DNA of 64,000 nt from Mycolicibacterium sp. GTDB taxonomy: Bacteria > Actinomycetota > Actinomycetes > Mycobacteriales > Mycobacteriaceae. The stretch's first letter is position 1, and every line of letters starts with the position of its first letter. Shown in pieces: positions 1 through 8,277 of this stretch. The stretch is from the NCBI GenBank assembly GCA_020637165.1, contig JACJWN010000009.1:124001-188000 (forward strand), given 5' to 3'. A model generated the notes under the pieces. It saw only the letters and a program-made list of their open reading frames with translations, was not told the DNA's origin and did not search any database. A program made the position numbers and the translations under genes.

Positions 1-276
1 GACGAGCACCGAGACCACCACCGCCGCCGCGGCCGCCAGCCGCGCCGAGAGATCCCGGCCGACCAGCGCGCCGAGCACGATGAGCACCGAAGACAGCAGC
101 ACGATCAACTGACCCGCACCGAACCGGGGCGGCAAGCTGATGCTGCCGACCGTCCCGCCGATCGCGCTGGCCCGGCCCCCTCCGAGCGCGCTGGTGGTCA
201 GCCAGGGCAGCCAGGAACTGATCGCCAGACCGGCGGCGCAGAACGCGACCGACCACCCGGGACGCAGGCGAGCCAT
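1..276 (-). CDS. Small membrane protein, C-terminus outside the window
   Basis: The reading frame is open from an ATG at its right-hand end to the window edge, giving 92 codons with no stop. The visible protein has a short basic start (MARLRP), then a hydrophobic segment with a WLPWLTT motif. A glycine-rich loop of about 25 residues follows, then a second hydrophobic segment of about 20 residues ending in GRDLSAR, and the beginning of a third. This is the pattern of a small polytopic inner-membrane protein. I do not recognise a named family. It is divergent from the cupin gene, with about 47 bp between the two start codons. Coding bias (GC-rich third positions throughout) supports a real gene. 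The missing C-terminus prevents any functional call. Confidence 0.6.
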   Translation of the reverse strand, partial: MARLRPGWSVAFCAAGLAISSWLPWLTTSALGGGRASAIGGTVGSISLPPRFGAGQLIVLLSSVLIVLGALVGRDLSARLAAAAAVVVSVLV

Positions 277-293
277 TCCCAGACCCTAACGGC

Positions 294-327
294 TACCGTG
301 GGTGCCATGACGGAGCTACCCGAGTGA
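294..327 (+). promoter_or_regulatory. Leaderless-type -10 element and six-codon mini-ORF ahead of the cupin gene
   Basis: A TANNNT-type -10 hexamer (TACCGT, 294-299) lies seven bases before an ATG at 307, the spacing expected of a leaderless mycobacterial transcript. That ATG opens a mini-ORF, M-T-E-L-P-E-stop. Its TGA overlaps the cupin GTG as GTGA, so reinitiation could couple the two. Bases 307-324 and 324-341 are an imperfect 17-bp tandem duplication (15 of 18 positions match). No Shine-Dalgarno sequence is visible. The promoter call is inference from position and hexamer only. Confidence 0.35.
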
Positions 328-779
328 CGGCGTTACCCGAGTGGCTGGGGCAACTGGAGTTGAGTCCTCATCCCGAGGGCGGCTGGTTCCGCGAAACCTG
401 GCGCAGCGACGTGACGCTGCCTCCGTCCGCTCTGCCGGCGGGCTACGACGGCCCCCGCAGCGCCGGCACGGCGATTCTGTTCGCGTTGATGCCCGGTCAG
501 CAGTCGGCGTGGCATACCGTGCGCAGCGCCGAGATGTGGTTTTACCACCGCGGAAGCCCGCTCGCGCTGGAGATCGGCCCCGACCGGGACAGCGCGACCG
601 TACTGACCCTGGGTTCGGACATCCTCGCCGGTGAGCACCCCCAACTGGTGGTTCCGGCCGCCCACTGGCAGCGGGCCCGGCCGATCGGCAACGAGCCGAG
701 CCTGGTCAGCTGCGTCGTGGTCCCGGGCTTCGACTTCGCCGACTTCCAACTCGAGGCCGGCCACCCGGCGGCGCAGTAG
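324..779 (+). CDS. Cupin-fold protein, DUF985 (cupin_5) family
   Basis: A 151-residue cytosolic protein that matches the DUF985/cupin_5 family over its whole length. It has the N-terminal L-x-P-H-P-E-G-G-W-F-R-E-T signature, the central S-A-W-H-T-V-R-S-A-E-M-W-F-Y-H strand carrying the cupin histidine and glutamate, and a later H-W-Q-R-A strand. Members are single-domain beta-barrels of unknown reaction; no partner or substrate can be inferred here. The only in-frame start is a GTG. The ATG 17 bp upstream is in another frame and stops after six codons. The K+ channel gene follows nine bases after the stop, so the two are probably co-transcribed. Confidence 0.8.
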   Translation: MTALPEWLGQLELSPHPEGGWFRETWRSDVTLPPSALPAGYDGPRSAGTAILFALMPGQQSAWHTVRSAEMWFYHRGSPLALEIGPDRDSATVLTLGSDILAGEHPQLVVPAAHWQRARPIGNEPSLVSCVVVPGFDFADFQLEAGHPAAQ

Positions 780-788
780 CGATTTGTC

Positions 789-2543
789 ATGCGCGGTCAC
801 ATCATCGTCTGTGGTGACGATGCCCTCGCCCGGAGGATCATCGACGAACTCAACGACGCCGAGCTGTCCGTCGTTCTCCTGGCAAGCCCCAACGCCTTGG
901 ACGCCGCCGGGGTCGCCACCGCGCATGCGGTGATCGCCGCCGCCGCCGAGGACTCGGTCAACCTCGAAGTCGCCCTGCTGGCCCGGCAGGCCAACCCCAG
1001 GGTCCGGGTGGTGGCTCGGTTGTCCAACGCCGTTCTGCACCAGGCGATGAACGACGGCATCGGCCCCGGTGCGGTGCTCGACGTCGCCGCCCTGGCTGCG
1101 CCGTCGGTGGTGGAGGCGATGCTGGGCCGGACCGCGCACTCCATCAGGGCCGGCGGGGTCGATTTCGTCGTCTCCAGCGACACCGTCGAACGCAATGGCA
1201 CGCTCCGGGAGATCTACGGCCGGCTGGCCCCGGTCGCCGTCATCCGGGGGGAGAACGCCCCGACGCCCGGTGAGGTGATCGCTTGCCCGCATCTCGACGA
1301 CCCGGTATTCGAGGGCGACCGGGCCACGGTGATGGGCCAGGCCGAGGAACTGAGCCGACGCGGCCTGAGGGTGGGGCTCGAGGAGGACGCCGAACCGGCC
1401 CACCGCTCGCCGCCGGTCCGTGCCTTCGACGGGGCGCGGGCGTTCCACGAGGATGTCAACCCGATGTTCTACGGCGCACTGGGCATCGCCATGACGATGC
1501 TGCTCGGTTCGACGGTTCTGCTGCGATTCACCTTCGATCCGCCCATGGGTTGGATGGATTCGCTGTCCTTCGCCACCGAGACCCTGACCACCGTCGGGTA
1601 CGGAGACTTCACCTTCTTCGGTCAGCACCTCTGGCTGCGGCTGTGGGGCGTGGTGATGATGCTCAGCGGCATCGCCATGATCTCTGTCATGGTTGCGTTC
1701 GTCGCCGACGTGCTGCTTTCGCGGCGGCTCTACCAAGCCGCCAGCCGCCAGCAGGTCAGCCACCTTCGCCGCCACTTCGTTGTCGTCGGTCTGGGATCGT
1801 TCGGCATCCGCGTGGCCAGCATGCTCAAAGAGGCCGGCCACCCCGTGGTGGTCGTCGAACGCGACGAGGACAACCGCTACGTTTCCGCCCTGACGGAACA
1901 GCGCATCCCGGTGATTGCCGGCGACGCCACGCTCCGGACGACCCTCACCGCCGCGCGTGCCGAACACGCCCGGGCCGTCGCGGTCCTGACCGAGGACGAC
2001 ATCGTCAATATCGAGACCGGACTCGTGCTCCGTGAGATGACCGTTCCGCCCGGGGTCAAGACACGATCCGGCGTTCGCATCGTGCTGCGGATCTACGACC
2101 GGGCCCTGGGAAACGCGGTCGGCCGCCGACTGGACTTCAACCATGTGCGCTCGGTGGTCGACCTGGCCACACCCTGGTTCATCGGTGCGGCGATGGGCCT
2201 GGACGTCGTGGGCACCTTCTCGGTGGGCCAGCGTTCCTTCATGGTGGGCGGGGTCCTGATCCAGCCCGACAGCGAACTGGACGGGATGCCGATCTCCGAG
2301 CTGTCCACGCTGACCCGGGTAATCGCCGTCGAGCGCAAGGGTGAGGGGGCCGAACTGCATCCGCGCCGCGATACCAGCTTCCAGGCCGGGGACACCGCCT
2401 ATCTGGTCGGCCCGTACCACGAACTGCTCGACACACTGCGCAAGGGCCAGCGCGAGGACCGGCCGCGCAAAGCCGGACCCCCGATCGGCACCGTCGAGCG
2501 GCTAGGACTCGGCGGCGGACCCTTCGACGCCGAGTACCCGTAA
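789..2543 (+). CDS. Potassium channel with two TrkA-N/RCK-type domains
   Basis: This 584-residue protein is predicted to be an inner-membrane K+ channel subunit. Residues 1-215 form a Rossmann-like TrkA-N domain. A first membrane helix spans about 223-247. A pore loop follows with the selectivity filter T-V-G-Y-G-D at 268-273, then a second helix (about 280-312). A second TrkA-N domain (V-V-G-L-G-S-F-G near 333) and a TrkA-C-like tail come next, ending near L-V-G-P-Y. The first domain has G-D-D-A-L-A where a GxGxxG dinucleotide loop would be, so it may no longer bind nucleotide. The arrangement RCK-pore-RCK in one chain is less common than pore-RCK alone. The last 42 bases overlap the convergent amidohydrolase gene. 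No direct evidence shows which ligand gates it. Confidence 0.85.
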   Translation: MRGHIIVCGDDALARRIIDELNDAELSVVLLASPNALDAAGVATAHAVIAAAAEDSVNLEVALLARQANPRVRVVARLSNAVLHQAMNDGIGPGAVLDVAALAAPSVVEAMLGRTAHSIRAGGVDFVVSSDTVERNGTLREIYGRLAPVAVIRGENAPTPGEVIACPHLDDPVFEGDRATVMGQAEELSRRGLRVGLEEDAEPAHRSPPVRAFDGARAFHEDVNPMFYGALGIAMTMLLGSTVLLRFTFDPPMGWMDSLSFATETLTTVGYGDFTFFGQHLWLRLWGVVMMLSGIAMISVMVAFVADVLLSRRLYQAASRQQVSHLRRHFVVVGLGSFGIRVASMLKEAGHPVVVVERDEDNRYVSALTEQRIPVIAGDATLRTTLTAARAEHARAVAVLTEDDIVNIETGLVLREMTVPPGVKTRSGVRIVLRIYDRALGNAVGRRLDFNHVRSVVDLATPWFIGAAMGLDVVGTFSVGQRSFMVGGVLIQPDSELDGMPISELSTLTRVIAVERKGEGAELHPRRDTSFQAGDTAYLVGPYHELLDTLRKGQREDRPRKAGPPIGTVERLGLGGGPFDAEYP

Positions 2544-3404
2544 AGCGTTGTCCTTCAGGATCAGCGGCAGAATCGCCGGGTCGATCCCCAGCGCCTCGAA
2601 GTCCCGGCGCCAGCGCTCCAGCGTGATGTAGGGGTGGTCGGTGCCGAACAACGCCTTGGTGCGCAGTTGACGCCCGAGGGCACCGACGAGTTGCGGCGGA
2701 AAGTACTTCGGCGACCAGCCGGAAAGATCGATATAGCAGTTGGCCTTGTGAGCGGCGATCGCGATCTGGGCATCCACCCAGGGAACCGCCGGATGGGCCA
2801 TCACGATGGTCAGTTCGGGGAAGTCCGCGGCAACGTCATCGAGCAGCATCGGATCGGAGTAGCGCAGCTTGATGCCGTGTCCGCCGGGCAGCGCCGAACC
2901 CAGGCCTGTCTGGCCGGTATGGAATAGCGCGGGTACACCGGCCGCGGCGATCGCCTCGTAGATCGGGTAGAAGCGGCGCAGGTTCGGTTCGAATCCCTGC
3001 AGGCTGGGATGGAACTTGAACCCCCGGACCCCGTAATCGTCGACCAGTTCACTCACCCGCCGCACCGCCGCCCTGCCTGCCCACGGATCCACCGACCCGA
3101 AGGGGATCAGCACGTCGTTGTTGCGGAGGCACCCGGCGACGAGATCCTCGACGGAATTGCCCGGGTGCCCGGTGGCGCTCCGGGCGTCGATGGTGAAGAC
3201 CACTGCGGCGGTGTTGTGCCGGCGGTAGTGCGCGGCCAGATCGTCGACGCGGGAGACGTGATCGGGTCCGAGTTTGAAGTAGCGGCCGGTAGCCTCGGCG
3301 AGTTCCGGGTCGTAGGCGCAATTTCCGGCCGAGTCGACGTCGACGTGGGTGTGGATGTCGATGGCGTCCACCGAAGCGAAGTCGATACCGTACTCGTAGA
3401 ACAC
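2502..3404 (-). CDS. Metal-dependent amidohydrolase, Amidohydro_2 (COG2159) family
   Basis: A 300-residue TIM-barrel hydrolase or decarboxylase of the Amidohydro_2 family, which includes ACMSD-type decarboxylases and 4-oxalomesaconate hydratases. The metal-binding residues are in order: H18-T-H20 near the N-terminus, K130/H132 in F-K-F-H-P, H162 in L-F-H-T-G, H204 in M-A-H-P, and D256 in F-G-T-D-H-P. All are present, so the enzyme should be active, but the substrate cannot be told. It starts four bases after the stop of the SRPBCC toxin-like gene and appears to be the third gene of that operon. Its 3' end overlaps the end of the convergent K+ channel gene by 42 bases. Confidence 0.8.
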   Translation of the reverse strand: MFYEYGIDFASVDAIDIHTHVDVDSAGNCAYDPELAEATGRYFKLGPDHVSRVDDLAAHYRRHNTAAVVFTIDARSATGHPGNSVEDLVAGCLRNNDVLIPFGSVDPWAGRAAVRRVSELVDDYGVRGFKFHPSLQGFEPNLRRFYPIYEAIAAAGVPALFHTGQTGLGSALPGGHGIKLRYSDPMLLDDVAADFPELTIVMAHPAVPWVDAQIAIAAHKANCYIDLSGWSPKYFPPQLVGALGRQLRTKALFGTDHPYITLERWRRDFEALGIDPAILPLILKDNALRVLGVEGSAAES

Positions 3405-3408
3405 CGGG

Positions 3409-3867
3409 TCAGCCTTCGACGAACGTCGCCTTGAACCGCTCCAGCGACTCCTGAATGTCGCCGCGCAGGGCCGCGGCGACGAGCATCCCGATGGGCCCGA
3501 ACAAGGCGGGGCCGCCGAGGTGGACGTCCATCGTGACGACCGAAGCGGCCCCGCCGCTGCCCGAGCCCCCCTCGCCGGGGCGAACCTTGCCGATCAGTTT
3601 GACCTTGACGCCCCCGACTCCGACGCCGTTGAGCGTCATCGTCTCCGGCGGGTTGAAGTGGACGATCGTCCACTTCACCCGGTTGGGCATACCCTTGACC
3701 TCGACAATGGACTCCACAACGGTTCCCTTGCCGAGGTCCTCGGGCAGCCTGGAGCGCCAGACCCGGTGGATGGTCAGCCACTCCTTGTACCGGGACAGGT
3801 CGGAGGCGTGGTTCCAGGCCTCCTCGGGAGATAGCGGAACGTCTACGGAGACCGAGACTTTCGCCAT
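3409..3867 (-). CDS. SRPBCC-fold protein, Rv0910-type toxin of a toxin-antitoxin pair
   Basis: This 152-residue protein has the SRPBCC (START/Bet v 1-like) pattern: an opening strand V-S-V-D-V-P-L-S-P-E-E-A-W, then helix residues containing D-L-S-R-Y-K-E-W, and a long C-terminal helix. It corresponds in position and sequence type to M. tuberculosis Rv0910, described as the toxin partner of Rv0909. A glycine/serine-rich loop (about residues 100-107) is unusual but probably a surface insertion. The upstream antitoxin gene ends six bases before its ATG and the amidohydrolase begins four bases after its stop, so the three genes form one operon. The toxic activity is known only from the M. tuberculosis pair; the sequence alone would suggest a lipid- or ligand-binding fold. 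Confidence 0.75.
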   Translation of the reverse strand: MAKVSVSVDVPLSPEEAWNHASDLSRYKEWLTIHRVWRSRLPEDLGKGTVVESIVEVKGMPNRVKWTIVHFNPPETMTLNGVGVGGVKVKLIGKVRPGEGGSGSGGAASVVTMDVHLGGPALFGPIGMLVAAALRGDIQESLERFKATFVEG

Positions 3868-3873
3868 CGGGTT

Positions 3874-4167
3874 TTACTGGCCGTCGGCCTTGTCGGCCAC
3901 GTCGGCGGCGTCCTTGGCCTTGTCGGCAGCCTCCGCAGCCGCACCCTTCGCCGTTTCGGCGGCCTCGGTCACCTTGTCCACGGCGGCGTGGGCGGCACCC
4001 TGCACCTTGTCGACGGTCTCGGAGAACTTGCCGCCGGTCTTCTCGTCGATCACATCGCCGGCCTTGTCGATCGCGGCCTCCACCTTGTCGGCGTTCTCGC
4101 TGATGACGTCCTTGGCCTTGTCGATGTTCTCGCTGATGGCTTCTTTGGCCTTGTCGATGAAGGACAT
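3874..4167 (-). CDS. Rv0909-type antitoxin (MT0933_antitox family)
   Basis: A 97-residue, highly charged, alanine-rich helical protein opening MSFIDKAKEAISENIDKA. Imperfect 11-residue repeats of the K-A-K-D-V-I-S-E-N-A-D type fill the first 45 residues, and the last 40 are A/K/D-rich. The family is the one founded by M. tuberculosis Rv0909, antitoxin to Rv0910. It precedes the matching SRPBCC gene by six bases, as in M. tuberculosis. The ATG is chosen because GAAAGGGTGG lies just upstream. An in-frame extension toward ctpE would add 26 residues with no family resemblance. It may bind the toxin through its amphipathic helices (inference). Confidence 0.8.
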   Translation of the reverse strand: MSFIDKAKEAISENIDKAKDVISENADKVEAAIDKAGDVIDEKTGGKFSETVDKVQGAAHAAVDKVTEAAETAKGAAAEAADKAKDAADVADKADGQ

Positions 4168-4237
4168 GTGTCCACCCTTTCGTGGTGTCGTGATAGCGGG
4201 TGCCGTCCGGTCATCCGGCGAACATCCCGCCGCCGAA

Positions 4238-6640
4238 CTACGCAACGCAGTCGGCCCGACGCCACAATAGCCGGGGCTCGCCGAGGACTTTGCCCTGGAT
4301 CCACCACGACGCCTCGATCAGACCGGCGGCCAGCAGACCGATGAGCACCGCGGTCGCCGTCATCGACGGGTCGGAGGGATCCAGCATGAACTTCTCCCTG
4401 GCCAGCGGTGAGGCGAAGATCACCAGATAGCCCGTCGCCGAGGCCGCGACCAACGCCACCCGCCACCACTGGTAGGGCCGGGCCACCACGGCGAGCACCC
4501 ACAAAGAGCCGATCAGCAGGGTGATCAGCGCCGCCGTGGAGGCCTGGGTCTGCTGTACGGCGTTGCCGTAGCGGCCAGGGTAGGCCAGCAAATAGGAGAC
4601 GAACGTGGACAGCCCGACAATCACGCCGGCGGGCAGCGCGGAGGTCATCACCCGGCGGACGAAACCGGTCTTGGCGCGCTCGTTGTTCGGCGCCAACGAC
4701 AGGATGAACGCCGGGATCCCGATGGTGAACCAGGCTGCGATGGTGACGTGGATCGGCTGGAACGGGTAGAGCAGTGGCTCGGTGTGGCCGAAATGCGACA
4801 CCAGTCCGGCCAGGCCCACCAGAAGGGCCAGCAGGACCGAGTAGACGGTCTTGGTAAGGAACAGGTTGGAGACCCGTTCGATGTTGCCGATCACCCGGCG
4901 GCCCTCTCCGACCACATAGGGCAGGGTGGCGAACTTGTTGTCCAGCAACACGATCTGGGCCACCGCCCGCGAGGCCGGGCTGCCTGAGCCCATCGCCACA
5001 CCGATGTCGGCGTCCTTGAGTGCCAGCACGTCGTTGACACCGTCCCCGGTCATCGCCACCGTGTGGTCACGGGACTGCAGCGCGTGGACCATGGCCCTTT
5101 TCTGGTCCGGGCGTACCCGGCCGAAGGTGGTGTACTCGGCCATGGTGTCGGCCAGCGCATCCGGGTCGGTCGGCAACTCGCGGGCGTCCATGGTCTCCCC
5201 GCGCAGGCCCAGCGATGCGGCCACCGCACCCACCGACACCGCGTTGTCCCCGGAGATCACCTTGACCGAAACATGCTGGCTGGCAAAGTATTCCAAGGTG
5301 TCGTGGGCGTCCGGGCGGATCCGCTGCTCCAGGATCACCAGCGCCACCGGCGTCACCCGACCGGGCGCGTCAGGACTGTCGACCTGGTGCTCGGAGGAGC
5401 CCAGCAACAGCACCCTCAGACCGCGGGCTCCGATCTCCTCGGCTTGTTCGGCGGCCGTCGACGCGGGGTCCAATAGCACGTCGGGTGCGCCGATGACCCA
5501 GTTGCCGTGCTCGACATAGGAGGCCCCGCTCCACTTGGTGGCGGACTTGAACGGCGCCACCGCCGTCGACCGCCACCCGGGCGCTTCCGGATAGGCCTCG
5601 GCGATGGCCTGCATGCTGGCGTTCGGGCGCCCGTCGTCGGCGGCGAGCGAGGCCAGAACCGCGGCGACCCGGTCCGCACCGACCTCGCCGAGTGGACTGG
5701 TATCGGAGAGCCGCATCCCGTTCTCGGTCAGGGTGCCGGTCTTGTCCGCGCACACCACATCGACGCGGGCCAGGCCTTCGATCGCCGGCAGTTCCTGAAC
5801 CAGGCATTTGCGCCGGCCCAGCCGAATGACACCGACCGCGAACGCGATCGAGGTCATCAGCACCAGGCCCTCCGGCACCATCGGGACCAGCGCACCAACC
5901 ATCCGCAGCACGGACTCGCGCCACCCGACGTGGGTGAGGAACAACTGGGTGTAGATCGTCAGCAGACCGGTCGGCCACAGCAGATAGGTGATGAACTGCA
6001 GGATCCTGTTGATACCGCTGCGCAGTTCGGACTTCACCAGGGTGAACTTGCTGGCCTCCTCGGCGAGCCGGGCGGCGTAGGCCTCCCGGCCCACCTTGGT
6101 CGCGCGGTAGGCACCGGTCCCGGCGACCACGAAACTGCCCGACATGACCGGATCGCCCACCGCCTTGGCGATCGGATCCGCCTCGCCGGTGAGCAGCGAT
6201 TCGTCGATCTCGCACCCCGCCGCCTCCATCAGTTCGCCGTCGACGACGATCTGGTCGCCCGGACCGAGTTCGATGACGTCATCGAGGACGACTTCATTGG
6301 GCGGCAGTTCCCGCGTGCCGGAGCGACGCCGCACCGTGGGCCGGGCCTGGCTGATGATGGCCAGATTGTCCAGGGTCTTCTTGGCCCGGAGTTCCTGGAT
6401 GATGCCGATACCGCTGTTGGCGATGATGAGCAGCCCGAACAGGCCGTTGATCAGCGATCCGGTCGCCAGCACGATGAGGAACAGCACGCCGAGGATGGCA
6501 TTGATCCGGGTGAAGACATTGGCCCGGACAATGTCGGCCGCGCTGCGCGAGGCGCGGTTGGGAACGTCATTGGTCTTGCCCTCGGCAACTCTGGCGGCGA
6601 CCTCGGCGTCGGACAAACCGGCAGCGATACTGACCGTCAA
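4238..6640 (-). CDS. ctpE: P-type cation-transporting ATPase CtpE
   Basis: An 800-residue P-type ATPase. Visible landmarks are the actuator TGE at 151-153, the membrane motif P-E-G-L at 256-259, the phosphorylation loop D299-K-T-G-T, the nucleotide-domain K-W-S-G-A motif near 370, and the hinge T-G-D-G-V-N-D at 531-537. Hydrophobic helices lie at 45-85, 220-275 and 600-780. M. tuberculosis CtpE (Rv0908) is reported as a calcium-uptake ATPase of the plasma membrane. The PEGL motif (rather than a CPC/CPH heavy-metal motif) and the lack of an N-terminal metal-binding domain agree with that. The start is a TTG preceded by AGAGGG at good spacing; no ATG is available nearby. The antitoxin gene lies about 70 bp downstream on the same strand, as in M. 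tuberculosis. Confidence 0.9.
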   Translation of the reverse strand: MTVSIAAGLSDAEVAARVAEGKTNDVPNRASRSAADIVRANVFTRINAILGVLFLIVLATGSLINGLFGLLIIANSGIGIIQELRAKKTLDNLAIISQARPTVRRRSGTRELPPNEVVLDDVIELGPGDQIVVDGELMEAAGCEIDESLLTGEADPIAKAVGDPVMSGSFVVAGTGAYRATKVGREAYAARLAEEASKFTLVKSELRSGINRILQFITYLLWPTGLLTIYTQLFLTHVGWRESVLRMVGALVPMVPEGLVLMTSIAFAVGVIRLGRRKCLVQELPAIEGLARVDVVCADKTGTLTENGMRLSDTSPLGEVGADRVAAVLASLAADDGRPNASMQAIAEAYPEAPGWRSTAVAPFKSATKWSGASYVEHGNWVIGAPDVLLDPASTAAEQAEEIGARGLRVLLLGSSEHQVDSPDAPGRVTPVALVILEQRIRPDAHDTLEYFASQHVSVKVISGDNAVSVGAVAASLGLRGETMDARELPTDPDALADTMAEYTTFGRVRPDQKRAMVHALQSRDHTVAMTGDGVNDVLALKDADIGVAMGSGSPASRAVAQIVLLDNKFATLPYVVGEGRRVIGNIERVSNLFLTKTVYSVLLALLVGLAGLVSHFGHTEPLLYPFQPIHVTIAAWFTIGIPAFILSLAPNNERAKTGFVRRVMTSALPAGVIVGLSTFVSYLLAYPGRYGNAVQQTQASTAALITLLIGSLWVLAVVARPYQWWRVALVAASATGYLVIFASPLAREKFMLDPSDPSMTATAVLIGLLAAGLIEASWWIQGKVLGEPRLLWRRADCVA

Positions 6641-6671
6641 CTGTGCCCTCTACTCTCTCGATCCTGGCGGC

Positions 6672-8261
6672 TCATCGGAGGAAGGTTCCCATCCCGTCCT
6701 CGTCGAAGAACTCCAGCGTCAGCCTGTCACTGTCGAAGACTGCAGCCGAAATGCTGCCCGGCGGGGCGTTTTCACCGGTGATTGGGAAGGTGAAAACCTC
6801 GCCGTCCCAGTGGGTCAGCCGGTATGAGTCCGGACGTGGGCCCAGCGAAACGGTCAGCACCCCGCCCGTCTCCGCGACCGTGGCCGCACCCCAGTAGGGG
6901 TTTGCGTAGGTGCCCGCGTAGGACGACAACGCCCGCGCGGGGGTGGGGTTCGCCGGAGGTTGGCGGTCGGCGAATTCCCCGAACGGCCGGTTCATCCCGG
7001 CGAAGGCGTCGGCGTAGAGCCGGGCCCAGTCCTGGCGTATCTCACCGAATTCGACGAGGTCGGTGAACTGGGCTGTCAGAGTCTCCGGGACACCGGTCGG
7101 CGCGGCGTTGGTGAGCGCGACGATCGCAACGTCGGCGGAAGGGATGATCACCAGATTGGTCGCCACACCGAGGCCGAAGGCTCCCGAGTGACTGAACTGC
7201 ACCCGCCCGGCCGCCGAGGTTCCGACATTGAATCCGTAACCGTAGAAACCCGACCGCATGGCCGGTTGGCTCGGCGGACTCGACACCGCCTGTGGTGTGA
7301 GGGCCGGCAGCAGTGCTTCCGGCTCGATGATCCGTTCGCCGTTGTAGGTGCCGTCGGCGAGCATCATCGCCAGCCAGTGGGTCATATCGTTGACCGACGC
7401 GCTCACCCCGCCGGCCGGTGACTGCGGGTCCGGGTCACGGATGTAGCGGGGTTCGTAGCCGCCCTCGGTCCGGACATGGCCCACGGCGCGGTCGGGCCGG
7501 TCCCGATAGTCGGCGAAGCGTGAACTGGTCGACGACATCGCCAGCGGACCGTAGAGCACCTTCTCGCTGAGCTCCTCCCAGCTGATGCCGGCCGCGGCGA
7601 CCACCGCTTCGGCCGCCGCCGTCAACCCGAAGTTGGTGTAGGCGTAGGACGTCCGGAATTCGTCCAGCGGCAGGAGCCGCAGCCTCTCCAGTACCGCACG
7701 CCGGTCGTAGCCGAGGTCCTCGAGCAGGTCGCCGGCATGGTCGGGCAAACCGGACCGGTGCGCGAACAGGTCCCCGATGGTCAGCATTCCGGTCACCGCG
7801 GGATCGGACAATGCGAACCACGGGAGTTCGTCGACGATCCGGGTGTCCCAGCCGATCGCGCCCACTCCGACCTGATGAGCCGTGACGGTGGCGGCCAGCG
7901 GTTTGGACAGCGAGGCCAGCTGGAAAACGGTGTCGGCATCGACGCTCTCCCCGGTTCTGGTGTCGCGCACACCGAAACCCTTGGCGTAGAGGGTCTTCCC
8001 GCCGTGCACGACCGCGACCGCCATACCGGGGATTCCCGACGAATCCATCAGTTTCTCGGCGAGACCGTCGAGCCTGGAGACGGCATTGTCGACGGCGTCG
8101 GGAGGCAGTGGCATCGCCGGGACAAGTTGCGGGGGCTCCTGGGAGAACACCGGGGCGGGTTGGGAGGTCTTCGCCCCGCAGGCGGTGAGGGCGGCGACCA
8201 CGGCCAAGACCGCCCCGCACCGTCCCAGAACACGCGGGACCGCGACGGGCCGGGCCGTCAC
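6672..8261 (-). CDS. Beta-lactamase-family serine hydrolase, predicted lipoprotein (Rv0907-like)
   Basis: A 529-residue exported serine hydrolase of the beta-lactamase/penicillin-binding-protein superfamily. From the chosen GTG the N-terminus is basic, then hydrophobic, ending in the lipobox L25-T-A-C28, so the protein should be lipid-anchored outside the cytoplasmic membrane. The catalytic S-x-x-K is S117-L-S-K120, a Y-x-N triad (Y-T-N) follows around residue 205, and a C-terminal beta-rich domain fills roughly 390-529. The length agrees with the roughly 530 residues of M. tuberculosis Rv0907. An open frame continues 73 codons upstream but would hide the signal peptide and overlap the preceding gene. 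The natural substrate (cell-wall peptide, ester or beta-lactam) is unknown. Confidence 0.85.
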   Translation of the reverse strand: MTARPVAVPRVLGRCGAVLAVVAALTACGAKTSQPAPVFSQEPPQLVPAMPLPPDAVDNAVSRLDGLAEKLMDSSGIPGMAVAVVHGGKTLYAKGFGVRDTRTGESVDADTVFQLASLSKPLAATVTAHQVGVGAIGWDTRIVDELPWFALSDPAVTGMLTIGDLFAHRSGLPDHAGDLLEDLGYDRRAVLERLRLLPLDEFRTSYAYTNFGLTAAAEAVVAAAGISWEELSEKVLYGPLAMSSTSSRFADYRDRPDRAVGHVRTEGGYEPRYIRDPDPQSPAGGVSASVNDMTHWLAMMLADGTYNGERIIEPEALLPALTPQAVSSPPSQPAMRSGFYGYGFNVGTSAAGRVQFSHSGAFGLGVATNLVIIPSADVAIVALTNAAPTGVPETLTAQFTDLVEFGEIRQDWARLYADAFAGMNRPFGEFADRQPPANPTPARALSSYAGTYANPYWGAATVAETGGVLTVSLGPRPDSYRLTHWDGEVFTFPITGENAPPGSISAAVFDSDRLTLEFFDEDGMGTFLR

Positions 8262-8277
8262 CGGTGCCGCCGCGGCG

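Noticed and set aside
333-2420. 695-codon open frame on the minus strand opposite the K+ channel and cupin
   Set aside because: It is the antisense shadow of two well-supported plus-strand genes. Its translation is low-complexity, histidine/aspartate-rich and without any domain.
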